DNA from: Streptomyces griseoluteus
Lineage (GTDB): Bacteria; Actinomycetota; Actinomycetes; Streptomycetales; Streptomycetaceae
Assembly (NCBI RefSeq): GCF_004784465.1
Contig: NZ_SRRU01000008.1
Span: forward strand, 310,001 to 374,000
DNA length: 64,000 bases
Direction: 5' to 3'
The position numbers were made by a program, and so were the translations under genes. Under the pieces are notes generated by a model that did not search any database, was not told where the DNA came from, and saw only the letters and a list, made by a program, of their open reading frames with translations. Of the stretch, positions 56,663 to 64,000 are shown one piece after another (position 1 is the first letter of the stretch; each line of letters starts with the position of its first letter).

Positions 56663-57048
56663 CAGAGCAGATAGCTGTCCTCGAACCGGGCGATCTCGCC
56701 CACGAGTTCGCCGCCGTGCGGGCGCAGGCGGGCCACGGTGTCCTCGATGTCGTCGACGGCGAACATGACGCGGTGCGTGCCCAGGATGTTGTGCGGCCGG
56801 TCGCGCGGGCCGTCCTCGATCACCTCGGGGCTGCGGTACTTCGCCAGCTCCAGCCGGCTGTGGCCGTCCGGGGTCCGCAGCATCGCGATGTCGCAGTGGA
56901 CGCCGTCGAGTCCGGTGCACTGGTCGGCGAAGCCGCCCCGCACCTCCCCCCGGCCCTCCAGTTCCATGCCGAGTTCCATGAAGAACGCGACGGCGGCATC
57001 CATGTCCGCCACCACGATGCCGACATTGTCCATCCGCTGAATCGCCAC
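56608..57048 (-). CDS. VOC family (glyoxalase-fold) protein
   Basis: A 146-residue protein with two beta-alpha-beta-beta-beta modules: IQRMDNVGIVVADMDAAVAFFMELGMELEG, and THRVMFAVDDIEDTVARLRPHGGELVGEIARFEDSYLLCYLRGPEGVIVGLAEQL. Metal ligands are plausible at a Glu in SRLELAKY and a Glu in GPEGV. Activities in the family include isomerases, dioxygenases and resistance proteins. GGAGAAGG precedes GTG 57048. Confidence 0.87.
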   Translation of the reverse strand: MAIQRMDNVGIVVADMDAAVAFFMELGMELEGRGEVRGGFADQCTGLDGVHCDIAMLRTPDGHSRLELAKYRSPEVIEDGPRDRPHNILGTHRVMFAVDDIEDTVARLRPHGGELVGEIARFEDSYLLCYLRGPEGVIVGLAEQLG

Positions 57049-57084
57049 GCTGCCTTCTCCCTCTGCGTAGGACAGGGCCGGCCC

Positions 57085-57222
57085 ATGACCGAGCGCCCCA
57101 CCCGGAACGTATCCCCGGACGGAGCGCCCGGCCCAGACGGCGCACCCGGTCGCTGGCCGGGGACCACCGTGCTACGGATCGACGACGGCGACCACCCGTT
57201 CCGCACCGGAGCGGTGGAGTAG
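57085..57222 (+). CDS. possible 45-residue small protein
   Basis: ATG 57085 opens a short frame rich in Pro and Gly (SPDGAPGPDGAPGRWPG) and ending TTVLRIDDGDHPFRTGAVE. A weak AGGACAGGG lies upstream. It might be a fragment; nothing supports function. Confidence 0.25.
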   Translation: MTERPTRNVSPDGAPGPDGAPGRWPGTTVLRIDDGDHPFRTGAVE

Positions 57223-57402
57223 CGCCGCCCCTCTCAGGTCCGGACCGTCGACCACCATGTGGGCGTAGTGCGACAGGGGCAACGCGTTCGCGCCGTCGGC
57301 CCGGGCGAGGGGACCGGTGAGACCGACGGTGGCGGTGGTCAGCCCCGCGACGACGGATATCGCCGCCGCGAGCGAGACCTGCTTGAGGCGCGTGGTGCTC
57401 CT
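57172..57402 (-). pseudogene. N-terminal fragment of a secreted protein, start codon lost
   Basis: The minus-strand frame contains a typical Sec signal and start of a mature secreted protein: STTRLKQVSLAAAISVVAGLTTATVGLTG, then ARADGANALPLSHYAHMVVDG. It resembles the N-terminus of surface beta-propeller proteins. At the expected initiator the codon is AGG (57402-57400), the frame ends at 57172 after unrelated residues, and no body of the protein follows. I read it as a truncated relic. The rest of 57049-57541 holds no other supported gene. Confidence 0.45.
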
Positions 57403-57541
57403 GGGGAGAAGGGGGGTCAGGCAGCCGGACGCCCATGAGACCGCTGACCTGTCCTTTTGGTTGTACGCCGACAGGCTGGGACGCTCGCTGGGGGCGGACG
57501 GCGGTCGGCTACGCTGCGCGTCCGTGCACGAAGGGGGAACG

Positions 57542-58069
57542 ATGTTCAGCAGGCGACTTGCGGTGGCCGGAGTGACCGCGTTGGTGATGGCGGGAGTGGG
57601 CGGCTGCTCGGGCGGCGCCGGGGGAACGCACACGAGCGCCGGGAACCACGTCCGCACCGTGGACGACGCCCCCGCCCCCTCCCCGGACACCGTGTCCGGA
57701 CTGCGCGACGAGGTACGGCACGTCTCCGCCGTGACCACCAGGGCCACCCGCCCGCACCTGGTACGACGCTGCACCGACGCGACCCGCCGCGTCACCCACA
57801 CCCGCCGCACCGGCTCGGGCAAACGGCGCTCCGTACGCACCTGGTACACCACCGAGCACTACCAGCGCTGCCGAAAGGTCCGTCAGGGCACCGAGACGTA
57901 CCGGCGCGTGACCAGGCCCGAGCGCTGGTGCGTACGCCTGGACGACGTCGGCGGCAACCGCTCCCGCGACGACCTCTGGTACCGGGTCACCCGCACGACC
58001 TACGGCGACGCCTCCGCCGCGCACGACCACACCCGCCTGGAGTTCAGCTCACTGGGCACCGGCTGCTGA
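57542..58069 (+). CDS. putative lipoprotein, unknown function
   Basis: A 175-residue protein with a lipoprotein signal (RRLAVAGVTALVMAGVGGCSGG; lipobox Cys near residue 22) and a mature part rich in Arg and Thr (TRPHLVRRCTDATRRVTHTRRTGSGKRR, WYTTEHYQRCRKVRQGTETYRRVTRPERWCVRLDDVGG). Three cysteines in the mature part could form disulfides. GAAGGGGGA precedes ATG 57542. It is recognisable as a Streptomyces hypothetical family but has no assigned function. Confidence 0.75.
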   Translation: MFSRRLAVAGVTALVMAGVGGCSGGAGGTHTSAGNHVRTVDDAPAPSPDTVSGLRDEVRHVSAVTTRATRPHLVRRCTDATRRVTHTRRTGSGKRRSVRTWYTTEHYQRCRKVRQGTETYRRVTRPERWCVRLDDVGGNRSRDDLWYRVTRTTYGDASAAHDHTRLEFSSLGTGC

Positions 58070-58174
58070 CGAGCGGCCCAGCCCGTTGCAGCAGGCTCTC
58101 CACCCCCGCCTGTCCTCCTGCCGTGCTGCTCACCTGTGTCGTTCGATCGAGGGCGAGCCGGAGTTCCTCTTCGC

Positions 58175-58774
58175 TCAGCGGCCCATCAGCCGCAACAACC
58201 TGGCCTGCCGCGACTCCTCAGCGAGGGGCGGTGCCGTCGGAGCGGCGAAGAAACGGTGGGAGGTTTCGACGGTCACGGGCGACTCCGCCAGGCCGGCATA
58301 GATATCGACAAGGTTGTCCTCCACCCAGGCGACGAGGCCGGGATCGAGTTGCTCCGGGGCATTGATCGCCCTTGCCAGGTCCCACGAGTGAATGGTCGCG
58401 TCCGTGGTACGAATGGCGAGGGCCTGTTCTCCGGTCACCGGGCCGAGGGGATGGTCAAGTATCCGGTCGAGGGCACCCGGCGCCCCGAACGCCGCAGCGC
58501 ACTCCCGCATCGACCGGACGTACGCACACACCGGGTCGCCGTGCAGGGCATTCCTGTCCCGGAGCCGGAGGAATTCGGCAGCCGAGCCGCCGTTCAGCAG
58601 AGCGACATAGCTGAGGTTTCCCCGAGTCATGGGGTTGACAAGGCTGTGCACGTCCCATTCCGGGCAGGGCGTCGGTGCCGCCCACTGCTCGGGCCGTACC
58701 GCGCGTAGCCTGCGAGTGAACTCGGAGCCGGACAGCAGGTAGAGGTCGATGACGTCGGCGAAGCGGTGTGACAT
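58175..58774 (-). CDS. DinB-like / TIGR03086-type metal-binding protein
   Basis: A 199-residue four-helix protein of the mycothiol-dependent/DinB superfamily: FADVIDLYLLSGSEFTRRLRAVRPEQWAAPTPCPEWDVHSLVNPMTRGNLSYV at the N-terminus and RTTDATIHSWDLARAINAPEQLDPGLVAWVEDNL. Histidines in WDVHSLV and ATIHSWDL are the expected metal ligands. Enzymatic role unknown. ATG 58774 is the clear start; longer frames run into the acyl-CoA dehydrogenase region. Confidence 0.82.
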   Translation of the reverse strand: MSHRFADVIDLYLLSGSEFTRRLRAVRPEQWAAPTPCPEWDVHSLVNPMTRGNLSYVALLNGGSAAEFLRLRDRNALHGDPVCAYVRSMRECAAAFGAPGALDRILDHPLGPVTGEQALAIRTTDATIHSWDLARAINAPEQLDPGLVAWVEDNLVDIYAGLAESPVTVETSHRFFAAPTAPPLAEESRQARLLRLMGR

Positions 58775-58843
58775 GGGCGCAGCGTAGGAGTGCCAACGGC
58801 CATGTGCTGGCGGGAATCGGCCCGGGATGTGCCGCCGTCTGTT

Positions 58844-58872
58844 CCGCGGGCCGCGGAGGCTGCGGCCCGCGG
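58844..58872. terminator. terminator of the acyl-CoA dehydrogenase gene
   Basis: A perfect 11-bp stem (58844-58854 with 58862-58872) with a 7-base loop, 6 bases beyond the stop of the minus-strand gene. Confidence 0.75.
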
Positions 58873-58878
58873 GGTGCG

Positions 58879-60132
58879 TCAGACGAACGCGCTGATTCCC
58901 GTCGCCGCCCGGCCCACGATCAGGGAGTTCATGTCGCGGGTGCCCTCGTAGGAGTAGAGGGCCTCGGCGTCGGCCCAGAAGCGGGCGACCTCGTGGTCCA
59001 GGAGGATGCCGTTGCCGCCGAGGAGTTCGCGGGCGTGGGCGACGACCTCGCGGGTGCGGGTGGTGCTGAACATCTTCGCCATGGACGCCTGCTGGTCGGT
59101 GAGCTGCCCGGCGTCCTGGAGCTGCGCCGCCCGTACGTTCATGGTCTGGCAGGCGGTGATGTCGGCCAGCATGCGGGCGAGCTGGTCCTGGACCAGTTGG
59201 AAGGCGGCGATCGGCTTGCCGAACTGCTCGCGCTCCAGGGTGTAGGCGCGCGCGGCCTCGTACGCGCCCATGGCGCAGCCCACCGCGTTCCAGGAGACCC
59301 CGAGCCGGGTGGCGCGCAGCACCTTCGCGGTGTCCCTGAAGGAGTTCGCCTCCTGGAGCCGGTCCGCCTCCGGCACCCGTACGTCGCGCAGCTCGATCTC
59401 GGCGTTCTGCACGGTGCGCAGCGAGACCTTGCCGTCGATGCGGTGCGGGGTGAAGCCCTCCGCGCCCTGCTGCACCACGAAGCCCTTGACCTCGCCGTCG
59501 GCCTCGTCCTTCGCCCAGACGATCACCAGGTCGGCGAAGGTGGCGTTGCCGATCCACTTCTTGCGCCCGTTCAGCACCCAGGTGTCGCCCTCGCGCCGGG
59601 CGGTGGTGGTCAGTCCGCGGGAGGTGCCGGAGCCCACGCCGGGCTCGGTCAGGGCGAACGCGGCCAGCCGCTCCCAGCGCAGCATCTCCGGTATCCACCG
59701 CTGCTTCTGCTCCTCGGAGCCGCACTCCATGACCGAGGCGATGCCGAGGCCGCTGTGCACGCCGTGGAACGTGGCGAACGAGGGGTCGACGCGGGAGAGC
59801 TCCATGCTCACGAGCCCGGCCACCAGGGCGCCCCGGCCGGGCGATCCGTAACCCTTGAACTGGAGCCCCGCGATGCCGAGTCCGGGCAACTGCGGAATCA
59901 GCTCGTGCGGGAACTCGCCGCGCTCCCAGTAGTCGTCCGCGATGGGAGCGAGGTTCTTGCGCGCCCAGTCCCGCACCGTCGCCAGCAGCTCCTGGTCCTC
60001 GGGGCCGACCGTCTCGCGTACGTGGTAGAAGTCGGCCTCCACGGCCGCCGGGTCCGCCTCGTGGACCGTGACGCCCGGCCACTCGTGCTCCTGGCCCTGC
60101 CCGGCGTGGTCACGCTGCTGCTGTCCGGTCAT
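58879..60132 (-). CDS. acyl-CoA dehydrogenase family protein (glutaryl-CoA dehydrogenase-like)
   Basis: A 417-residue flavoprotein that would oxidise an acyl-CoA. It shows GIAGLQFKGYGSPGRGALVAGLVSMELSRVDPSFATFHGVHSGLG, the FAD/substrate signature FALTEPGVGSGTSRGLTTTARREGDTWVLNGRKKWIGNA, YTLEREQFGKPIAAFQLVQDQLARM, and ARELLGGNGILLDHEVARFWADAEALYSYEGTRDMNSLIVGRA, where the Glu in YEGT is the catalytic base. Motifs are closest to glutaryl-CoA dehydrogenases. GAGGGG precedes ATG 60132. Single gene with its own terminator. Confidence 0.9.
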   Translation of the reverse strand: MTGQQQRDHAGQGQEHEWPGVTVHEADPAAVEADFYHVRETVGPEDQELLATVRDWARKNLAPIADDYWERGEFPHELIPQLPGLGIAGLQFKGYGSPGRGALVAGLVSMELSRVDPSFATFHGVHSGLGIASVMECGSEEQKQRWIPEMLRWERLAAFALTEPGVGSGTSRGLTTTARREGDTWVLNGRKKWIGNATFADLVIVWAKDEADGEVKGFVVQQGAEGFTPHRIDGKVSLRTVQNAEIELRDVRVPEADRLQEANSFRDTAKVLRATRLGVSWNAVGCAMGAYEAARAYTLEREQFGKPIAAFQLVQDQLARMLADITACQTMNVRAAQLQDAGQLTDQQASMAKMFSTTRTREVVAHARELLGGNGILLDHEVARFWADAEALYSYEGTRDMNSLIVGRAATGISAFV

Positions 60133-60212
60133 GACGACCCCTCTTCTTCTCAAGTCGCACAAGGATCACGGGTGGTGGATCACCGGTGCCCGCCATGTCG
60201 TGCGCATAGACC

Positions 60213-62192
60213 TCACCGAAGATCCCGAGTGACCGAATCCACAGGGTGGTCCCGGGGCCACGCCCCCTCGCGGAGCAGGCGCAGGCCGTTGAGGCCGACG
60301 ATGACGGTGGAGCCTTCGTGTCCGGCCACGCCGAGGGGGAGCGGAAGGGTGCCGGCCAGGTCCCAGAGCACCAGGGCGGTGATGAACACGGCGGCGATGA
60401 CCAAGTTCTGGATCACCAGGCGCCGGGCGGCGCGGGAGAGCCGTACGACAGCGGGGATGGCGGCGAGTTCGTCGCGGACGACGACGGCGTCCGCGGTCTC
60501 CAGCGCCAGGTCGGACCCGGCCCGTCCCATGGCGACGCCGGCATGGGCGGCGGCGAGCGCGGGAGCGTCGTTGACGCCGTCGCCGACCACCAGCACCTTG
60601 CGGCCGGCCCGCGCCATCTCCTGCACCGCGCCCGCCTTCTCCTGGGGGAGAAGCCCGGCGCGGACCTCGGGGATGCCGACCTCGGCGGCCAGGGCCCGTG
60701 CGGCCGGTTCGTTGTCGCCGGTCAGCAACACGGGGGCACACGCGGTCAGTCGGACCAGCGCGTGGACGGCGGCACCGGCTTCATCCCGCAGCCGGTCCGC
60801 GATACCGAGTACGCCGACGGGGGTGCCGTCGACGGTGACCAGTACGGCCGTACGGCCCTGCTCCTCCAGGCGTGCGGCCACGGTCGCGCTCGTGCGGTCG
60901 AGCAGGCGCGCCGGGCTGCCGACCGCCACCGTGCGCCCCTCCACCTTCGCGCGCACCCCGGTACCGGGCGTGGAGGCGAAGTCCGTCACCGGCGGCAGCG
61001 GCAGCCGTCGGTCGCGGGCGGCGTCCACGATCGCGCGGGCCAGCGGATGCTCGCTGGGGTGTTCGGCGGCGGCCGCGAGCCGCAGCAGTTCCTTCTCGGT
61101 CAGCCCGGAGGCGGCCAGGGGGCGGATGTCGGTGACGCGCGGGGTGCCCTCGGTCAGCGTGCCGGTCTTGTCCAGCGCCACGGCGTCGATCTGGCCCAGG
61201 CGTTCCATGACCACGGCCGACTTGACCAGCACGCCGTGGCGCCCGGCGTTGGCGATCGCGGACAGCAGCGGCGGCATGGTGGAGAGGACCACCGCACACG
61301 GTGAGGCGACGATCATGAAGGTCATCGCCCGCAGCAGCGCGGGCTGGAGGGTCTCACCGAAGGCGAGGGGCACGGCGAACACGGCGAGGGTCGCGGCCAC
61401 CATGCCGATCGAGTACCGCTGCTCGATCTTCTCGATGAACAGCTGGGTGGGCGCCTTGGTCCCGGAGGCTTCCTCGACCATCTTCACGATCCGGGCGATC
61501 ACCGAGTCCGACGGGTCCCGCTCGACACGGACCCGCAGGGAGCCGGTGCCGTTGACGGTACCGGCGAACACCTCGTCCCCGACCCGCTTCGCCACCGGCA
61601 GCGGTTCCCCGGTGATGGTCGCCTGGTCCACGTCGCTCGTACCGTCGATCACCCGGCCGTCCGCGCCGACCCGCTCACCGGGCCGGACCAGGACGGTGTC
61701 CCCGACCGTCAGGTGCCCGGCGTCGACTGCCTCCTCCGTGCCGTCCGGCAGGAGCCGGGTGGCGGTGGCGGGGGCGAGATCGAGCAGTCCACGCACCGAG
61801 TCGGCGGTGCGGGCCGTGGCCACCGCCTCCAGAGCTCCGGAGGTGGCGAAGATGACGATCAGCAGCGCACCGTCGAGGACCTGCCCGATCGCGGCGGCCC
61901 CGAGAGCGGCCACCACCATCAGCAGGTCCACGTCCAGCGTCCGGTCCTTGAGGGCCTTCAGCCCCGCCCAGCCCGGCTCCCAGCCCCCGGTCACATAGGT
62001 CGCGGCGAACAGCGTCCCCCACAGCCACGCCGGGCCGTGCAGCAGGTGGACCGGCAGCGCCACGAGGAACAGCACCAGCGCCGCGAGAGCCCAGCGCGCC
62101 TCCGGCAACGCCAGGACACGAGTACGGCGCCGGGGCCGGCCGGCTGCCGGTGCGACAGGAGCGGAGGACGCACGGTCCAGTACAGAAGACAC
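60213..62192 (-). CDS. ctpJ: P1B-4 type metal-transporting ATPase, CtpJ-like
   Basis: A 659-residue heavy-metal efflux ATPase with six or so helices and no N-terminal metal-binding domain. It has the actuator TGEP, SPC in the fourth membrane segment (about residues 297-299), the phosphorylation site DKTGT (about 341), the HP motif in EHPSEHPLA, GDGVNDAPAL, and HEGST in the last helix. SPC plus HEGST marks the P1B-4 class (Co2+, Ni2+, Fe2+). It is divergent from an NmtR-type sensor, as ctpJ and nmtR are in Mycobacterium tuberculosis. GTG 62192 (AAGGG at 10 bases) is preferred; GTG 62210 is possible. Confidence 0.87.
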   Translation of the reverse strand: MSSVLDRASSAPVAPAAGRPRRRTRVLALPEARWALAALVLFLVALPVHLLHGPAWLWGTLFAATYVTGGWEPGWAGLKALKDRTLDVDLLMVVAALGAAAIGQVLDGALLIVIFATSGALEAVATARTADSVRGLLDLAPATATRLLPDGTEEAVDAGHLTVGDTVLVRPGERVGADGRVIDGTSDVDQATITGEPLPVAKRVGDEVFAGTVNGTGSLRVRVERDPSDSVIARIVKMVEEASGTKAPTQLFIEKIEQRYSIGMVAATLAVFAVPLAFGETLQPALLRAMTFMIVASPCAVVLSTMPPLLSAIANAGRHGVLVKSAVVMERLGQIDAVALDKTGTLTEGTPRVTDIRPLAASGLTEKELLRLAAAAEHPSEHPLARAIVDAARDRRLPLPPVTDFASTPGTGVRAKVEGRTVAVGSPARLLDRTSATVAARLEEQGRTAVLVTVDGTPVGVLGIADRLRDEAGAAVHALVRLTACAPVLLTGDNEPAARALAAEVGIPEVRAGLLPQEKAGAVQEMARAGRKVLVVGDGVNDAPALAAAHAGVAMGRAGSDLALETADAVVVRDELAAIPAVVRLSRAARRLVIQNLVIAAVFITALVLWDLAGTLPLPLGVAGHEGSTVIVGLNGLRLLREGAWPRDHPVDSVTRDLR

Positions 62193-62247
62193 GACAGAAC
62201 AACCCTTCACGGGCGGAACGGACTACCCTCCCACCGTACAGGAACGA

Positions 62248-62263
62248 TTGAACATGTCTTCAA
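62248..62263. promoter_or_regulatory. ArsR/SmtB-type operator between ctpJ and nmtR
   Basis: TTGAA (62248-62252), six bases, TTCAA (62259-62263). This resembles the TGAA...TTCA cores of SmtB/ArsR operators and lies midway between the divergent starts (62192 and 62286). Confidence 0.6.
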
Positions 62264-62285
62264 GTGTCGTCGTTATGATGGACGC

Positions 62286-62672
62286 ATGGGCCACGGACGC
62301 GTCACCAGCAGCAGTGCCAGCACCCGCGAACGCCTCGACGCGGTCGGCACCGCCGACGTCGCCGCCACCCTCCAGGCCCTCGCCACCCCGTCCCGGCTCC
62401 ACATCCTGGCCCGGCTCCAGGAGGGCCCCTGCGCGGTCGGCGACCTCGCCAAGGCCGTCGGCATGGAGACCTCGGCCTGCTCCCACCAACTCCGCCTGCT
62501 GCGCAACCTCGGCCTGGTCACCGGCGAGCGCCAGGGCCGCTCCATCGTCTACTCGCTCTACGACAGCCACGTGGCCGAACTCCTCGACCAGGCCCTCTAC
62601 CACGTCGAGCACCTGCGCCTGGGCGTCCGCGACACCCCCGCCCCCTTCGGGGAGCCTGCCGTGGCCGAGTGA
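62286..62672 (+). CDS. nmtR: ArsR/SmtB nickel-cobalt sensor, NmtR-type
   Basis: A 128-residue winged-helix repressor. It has the same N-terminus MGHG as M. tuberculosis NmtR, whose Gly2 and His3 bind metal, and very similar core sequence: ASTLQALATPSRL-like VAATLQALATPSRLHIL, the recognition helix ETSACSHQLRLLRNLGLV, and GRSIVYSLYD. Alpha-5 ligands Asp93, His95, His106 and His109 are all present. Nickel or cobalt binding would release DNA and induce the divergent P1B-4 ATPase. ATG 62286 is fixed by the MGHG match. Confidence 0.9.
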   Translation: MGHGRVTSSSASTRERLDAVGTADVAATLQALATPSRLHILARLQEGPCAVGDLAKAVGMETSACSHQLRLLRNLGLVTGERQGRSIVYSLYDSHVAELLDQALYHVEHLRLGVRDTPAPFGEPAVAE

Positions 62673-62675
62673 GAA

Positions 62676-63839
62676 CTACGACTCAGCAGCGGTGTCCTTG
62701 AGGGCGTCGCAGGTGTTCTGGAACTCCTCCATCAGCCGGGTGGCCTCCACGACGAGGACGCCGTAGGGGCGCGAGGCGTCCGAGAGCGGCAGCTCGTTGT
62801 CGCGGGCGGCGCCGAGCACCTTCTGCAGGGCTTCGTGGGCGATCGTCGCGAGCCGGCACATCTCCTGGGCCTGCTCGGCCAGGGCGTCGCTGTCGAGCTC
62901 GGCGATGACGTGCGCGATGTCGCGCAGACTGGCAGCGAAGTCCGCGTACGCCTTGAGAGCGGGGGAGTAGGTGTACGTGTCCTCGGCCTCGCGCCAGCGG
63001 CCGAGGCTGCGGGTCAGTGAGCCGAGCTGGTAGACCGCCCGCTCCAGAGCGTCGACGCTCTGCCGGTAGCGGTCGAAGCCCAGGTAGCCGCGGTGGGCGG
63101 GCAGGAAGCGGCGGGGGTTGAGGGGGAGGCTGCTCTCCGCCGTGTCCAGACCCGCGCGGGCCTGCCCGACCGCATGCTGCGCCCTCTCGCCGGCCCGGCG
63201 CCACTTGGCGGCCCGGTCCGAGTCCACCTCTCCGGTGCCCAGGCCGTCGGCCATGTCGTCCAGCAGGGTCTCGATCCGCCCGGCCAGCACCTGGAGGCCG
63301 TGCTCGGCGCTGCGGTACCGCAGCGGGGGCGCGACGCACAGGTTCACGAGCACGCCCAGCCCGCATCCGATGAGGACGAGCAGGATGATCTGCCCGAGCT
63401 GGTTCACCTTGTCGGCGGTGGTGGTCGCGGTGGCGTACGTGGAGAAGGCGAAGAAGGCCGCGGTGGCGACCTGGGAGCGTTGCTCGCCCAGGGCCGGCCA
63501 CCGGCCGATGCACAGGGCGATCACGGCGACCAGGACGAAGGCGAACAGATCCGGCCCGGCGAGGAATCCGATGGCCGCCTGGACGGCCACGCCGACGGTG
63601 ACCGCGGCCGTGTAGCGAAGCGCCTGCCAGACGGACTTGTAGACCGTGGCGTTCATGATCAGCACGGCGGAGAAGGGTGCGAAGGCGGGCGACGCCGCGT
63701 TCAGCAGGTCGTACGCGATCCACCACGCCAGCGTCGCCGCCAGCGCGCTCTTGCCGACCAGGAGCGCCGTGTTGCGCTCGTGCCCCGGCGTGCTCCACGC
63801 CCGCTTCACCCACGCGGTACAGCTCCGCAACCACTCCAT
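62676..63839 (-). CDS. FUSC family membrane protein (aromatic acid exporter-like)
   Basis: A 387-residue protein with about six N-terminal helices (ALLVGKSALAATLAWWIAYDLL, FAPFSAVLIMNATVYKSVWQALRYTAAVTVGVAVQAAIGFLAG, GQIILLVLIGCGLGVLVNLCVAPPLRYRSAE) and a long cytoplasmic helical region (about 190-387). This matches FUSC/AaeB-like exporters and the ArAE family. Substrate unknown. Its end abuts the nmtR stop with a 3-base gap, and no hairpin separates them. Confidence 0.85.
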   Translation of the reverse strand: MEWLRSCTAWVKRAWSTPGHERNTALLVGKSALAATLAWWIAYDLLNAASPAFAPFSAVLIMNATVYKSVWQALRYTAAVTVGVAVQAAIGFLAGPDLFAFVLVAVIALCIGRWPALGEQRSQVATAAFFAFSTYATATTTADKVNQLGQIILLVLIGCGLGVLVNLCVAPPLRYRSAEHGLQVLAGRIETLLDDMADGLGTGEVDSDRAAKWRRAGERAQHAVGQARAGLDTAESSLPLNPRRFLPAHRGYLGFDRYRQSVDALERAVYQLGSLTRSLGRWREAEDTYTYSPALKAYADFAASLRDIAHVIAELDSDALAEQAQEMCRLATIAHEALQKVLGAARDNELPLSDASRPYGVLVVEATRLMEEFQNTCDALKDTAAES

Positions 63840-63951
63840 GCGCTTCGCCTCGAACCCTTGCTCACTACATCCGTCCAGGTGGGCCGGATACCCCCTGCAC
63901 GGCGGTTATGCGGATGGCGGCCGTCACACCGGGGGCGCGTAGCGTTCCGGC

Positions 63952-64000
63952 ATGACGTCAGCGCCGCGCCGCTTCCCGCCGTATCCGATCCGTGGCGTAC
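63952..64000 (+). CDS. start of a gene cut by the window edge
   Basis: ATG 63952 opens a frame that remains open to the end (MTSAPRRFPPYPIRGV). It is divergent from the FUSC gene and 112 bases from its start. There is too little sequence to identify it, and the ribosome site is weak. Confidence 0.35.
   Translation, partial: MTSAPRRFPPYPIRGV

Noticed and set aside
1..64000. tRNA, rRNA, CRISPR array, insertion sequence or prophage attachment site
   Set aside because: No cloverleaf-like sequence with a CCA-proximal TTCGAnTC arm, no spaced direct-repeat array, no transposase or integrase motif was found on reading.

Overview
The window is a piece of a Streptomyces (or very close actinomycete) chromosome. 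Evidence is the very high GC with GC-rich third codon positions, frequent GTG starts, purine-rich ribosome binding sites, and families typical of the genus: NnaR-type HemD/winged-helix regulator, RheA with its hsp18 operator, a CebR cellobiose operator in front of secreted cellulases, mycothiol-dependent isomerase-type proteins, and many paired orphan regulators. No rRNA, tRNA, CRISPR array, insertion sequence or prophage was seen. The left edge cuts an MFS transporter; the right edge cuts a gene just after its start.

Region 0-6 kb: end of an MHS-type transporter, anhydro-MurNAc kinase (anmK), an OYE-type flavin oxidoreductase, a truncated spore-photoproduct-lyase-like pseudogene joined to a membrane-protein relic, and a PAS-GAF-SpoIIE-HATPase protein. 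Region 6-16 kb: assimilatory nitrate/nitrite reduction. nasA, an FAD reductase, nirB, nirD and narK form one minus-strand operon with overlapping stop/start codons. The divergent nnaR and a sirohydrochlorin chelatase supply regulation and siroheme chemistry, and a GlnR-like repeat array lies between them. Region 16-19 kb: a DUF4265 gene with an apparently non-canonical start, two DUF2267 proteins, and the hsp18/rheA heat-shock pair.

Region 19-26 kb: a catabolic neighbourhood (alpha/beta hydrolase, acetoacetate-decarboxylase-like protein, succinate-semialdehyde dehydrogenase, OYE, TetR) with strong dyad operators, followed by half of an SDR gene and an MBL-fold hydrolase. Region 26-32 kb: DUF2243-CtaG pair, membrane-anchored molybdopterin oxidoreductase, the sigK/rskA sigma/anti-sigma pair, an RsbW-type ATPase and a secreted His/Tyr/Gly-repeat protein. 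Region 32-43 kb: MMPL exporter, isochorismatase-like protein, maleylpyruvate-isomerase-like protein, MT0933-type antitoxin, a frameshifted small gene, SnoaL-like protein, a 58-aa membrane protein, a glutamate-synthase-like FMN protein, pyruvate dehydrogenase/oxidase poxB, and small stress-type proteins (hydrophobic peptide, CsbD).

Region 43-49 kb: a large three-part membrane protein with a cytoplasmic STAND-like portion and an extracytoplasmic type I periplasmic-binding fold, a MerR regulator, and a tandem alpha/beta-hydrolase fusion behind a MerR-type 19-bp-spacer promoter. Region 49-56 kb: secreted polysaccharide degradation, with a CebR-controlled GH6 and GH12 cellulase pair and a GH87 alpha-1,3-glucanase. 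Region 56-64 kb: ATP-grasp protein, VOC protein, decayed secreted-protein fragment, lipoprotein, DinB-like protein, acyl-CoA dehydrogenase, the nickel/cobalt pair ctpJ-nmtR, and a FUSC-family transporter. All assignments come from reading sequence and recalled family motifs; no database search was run.
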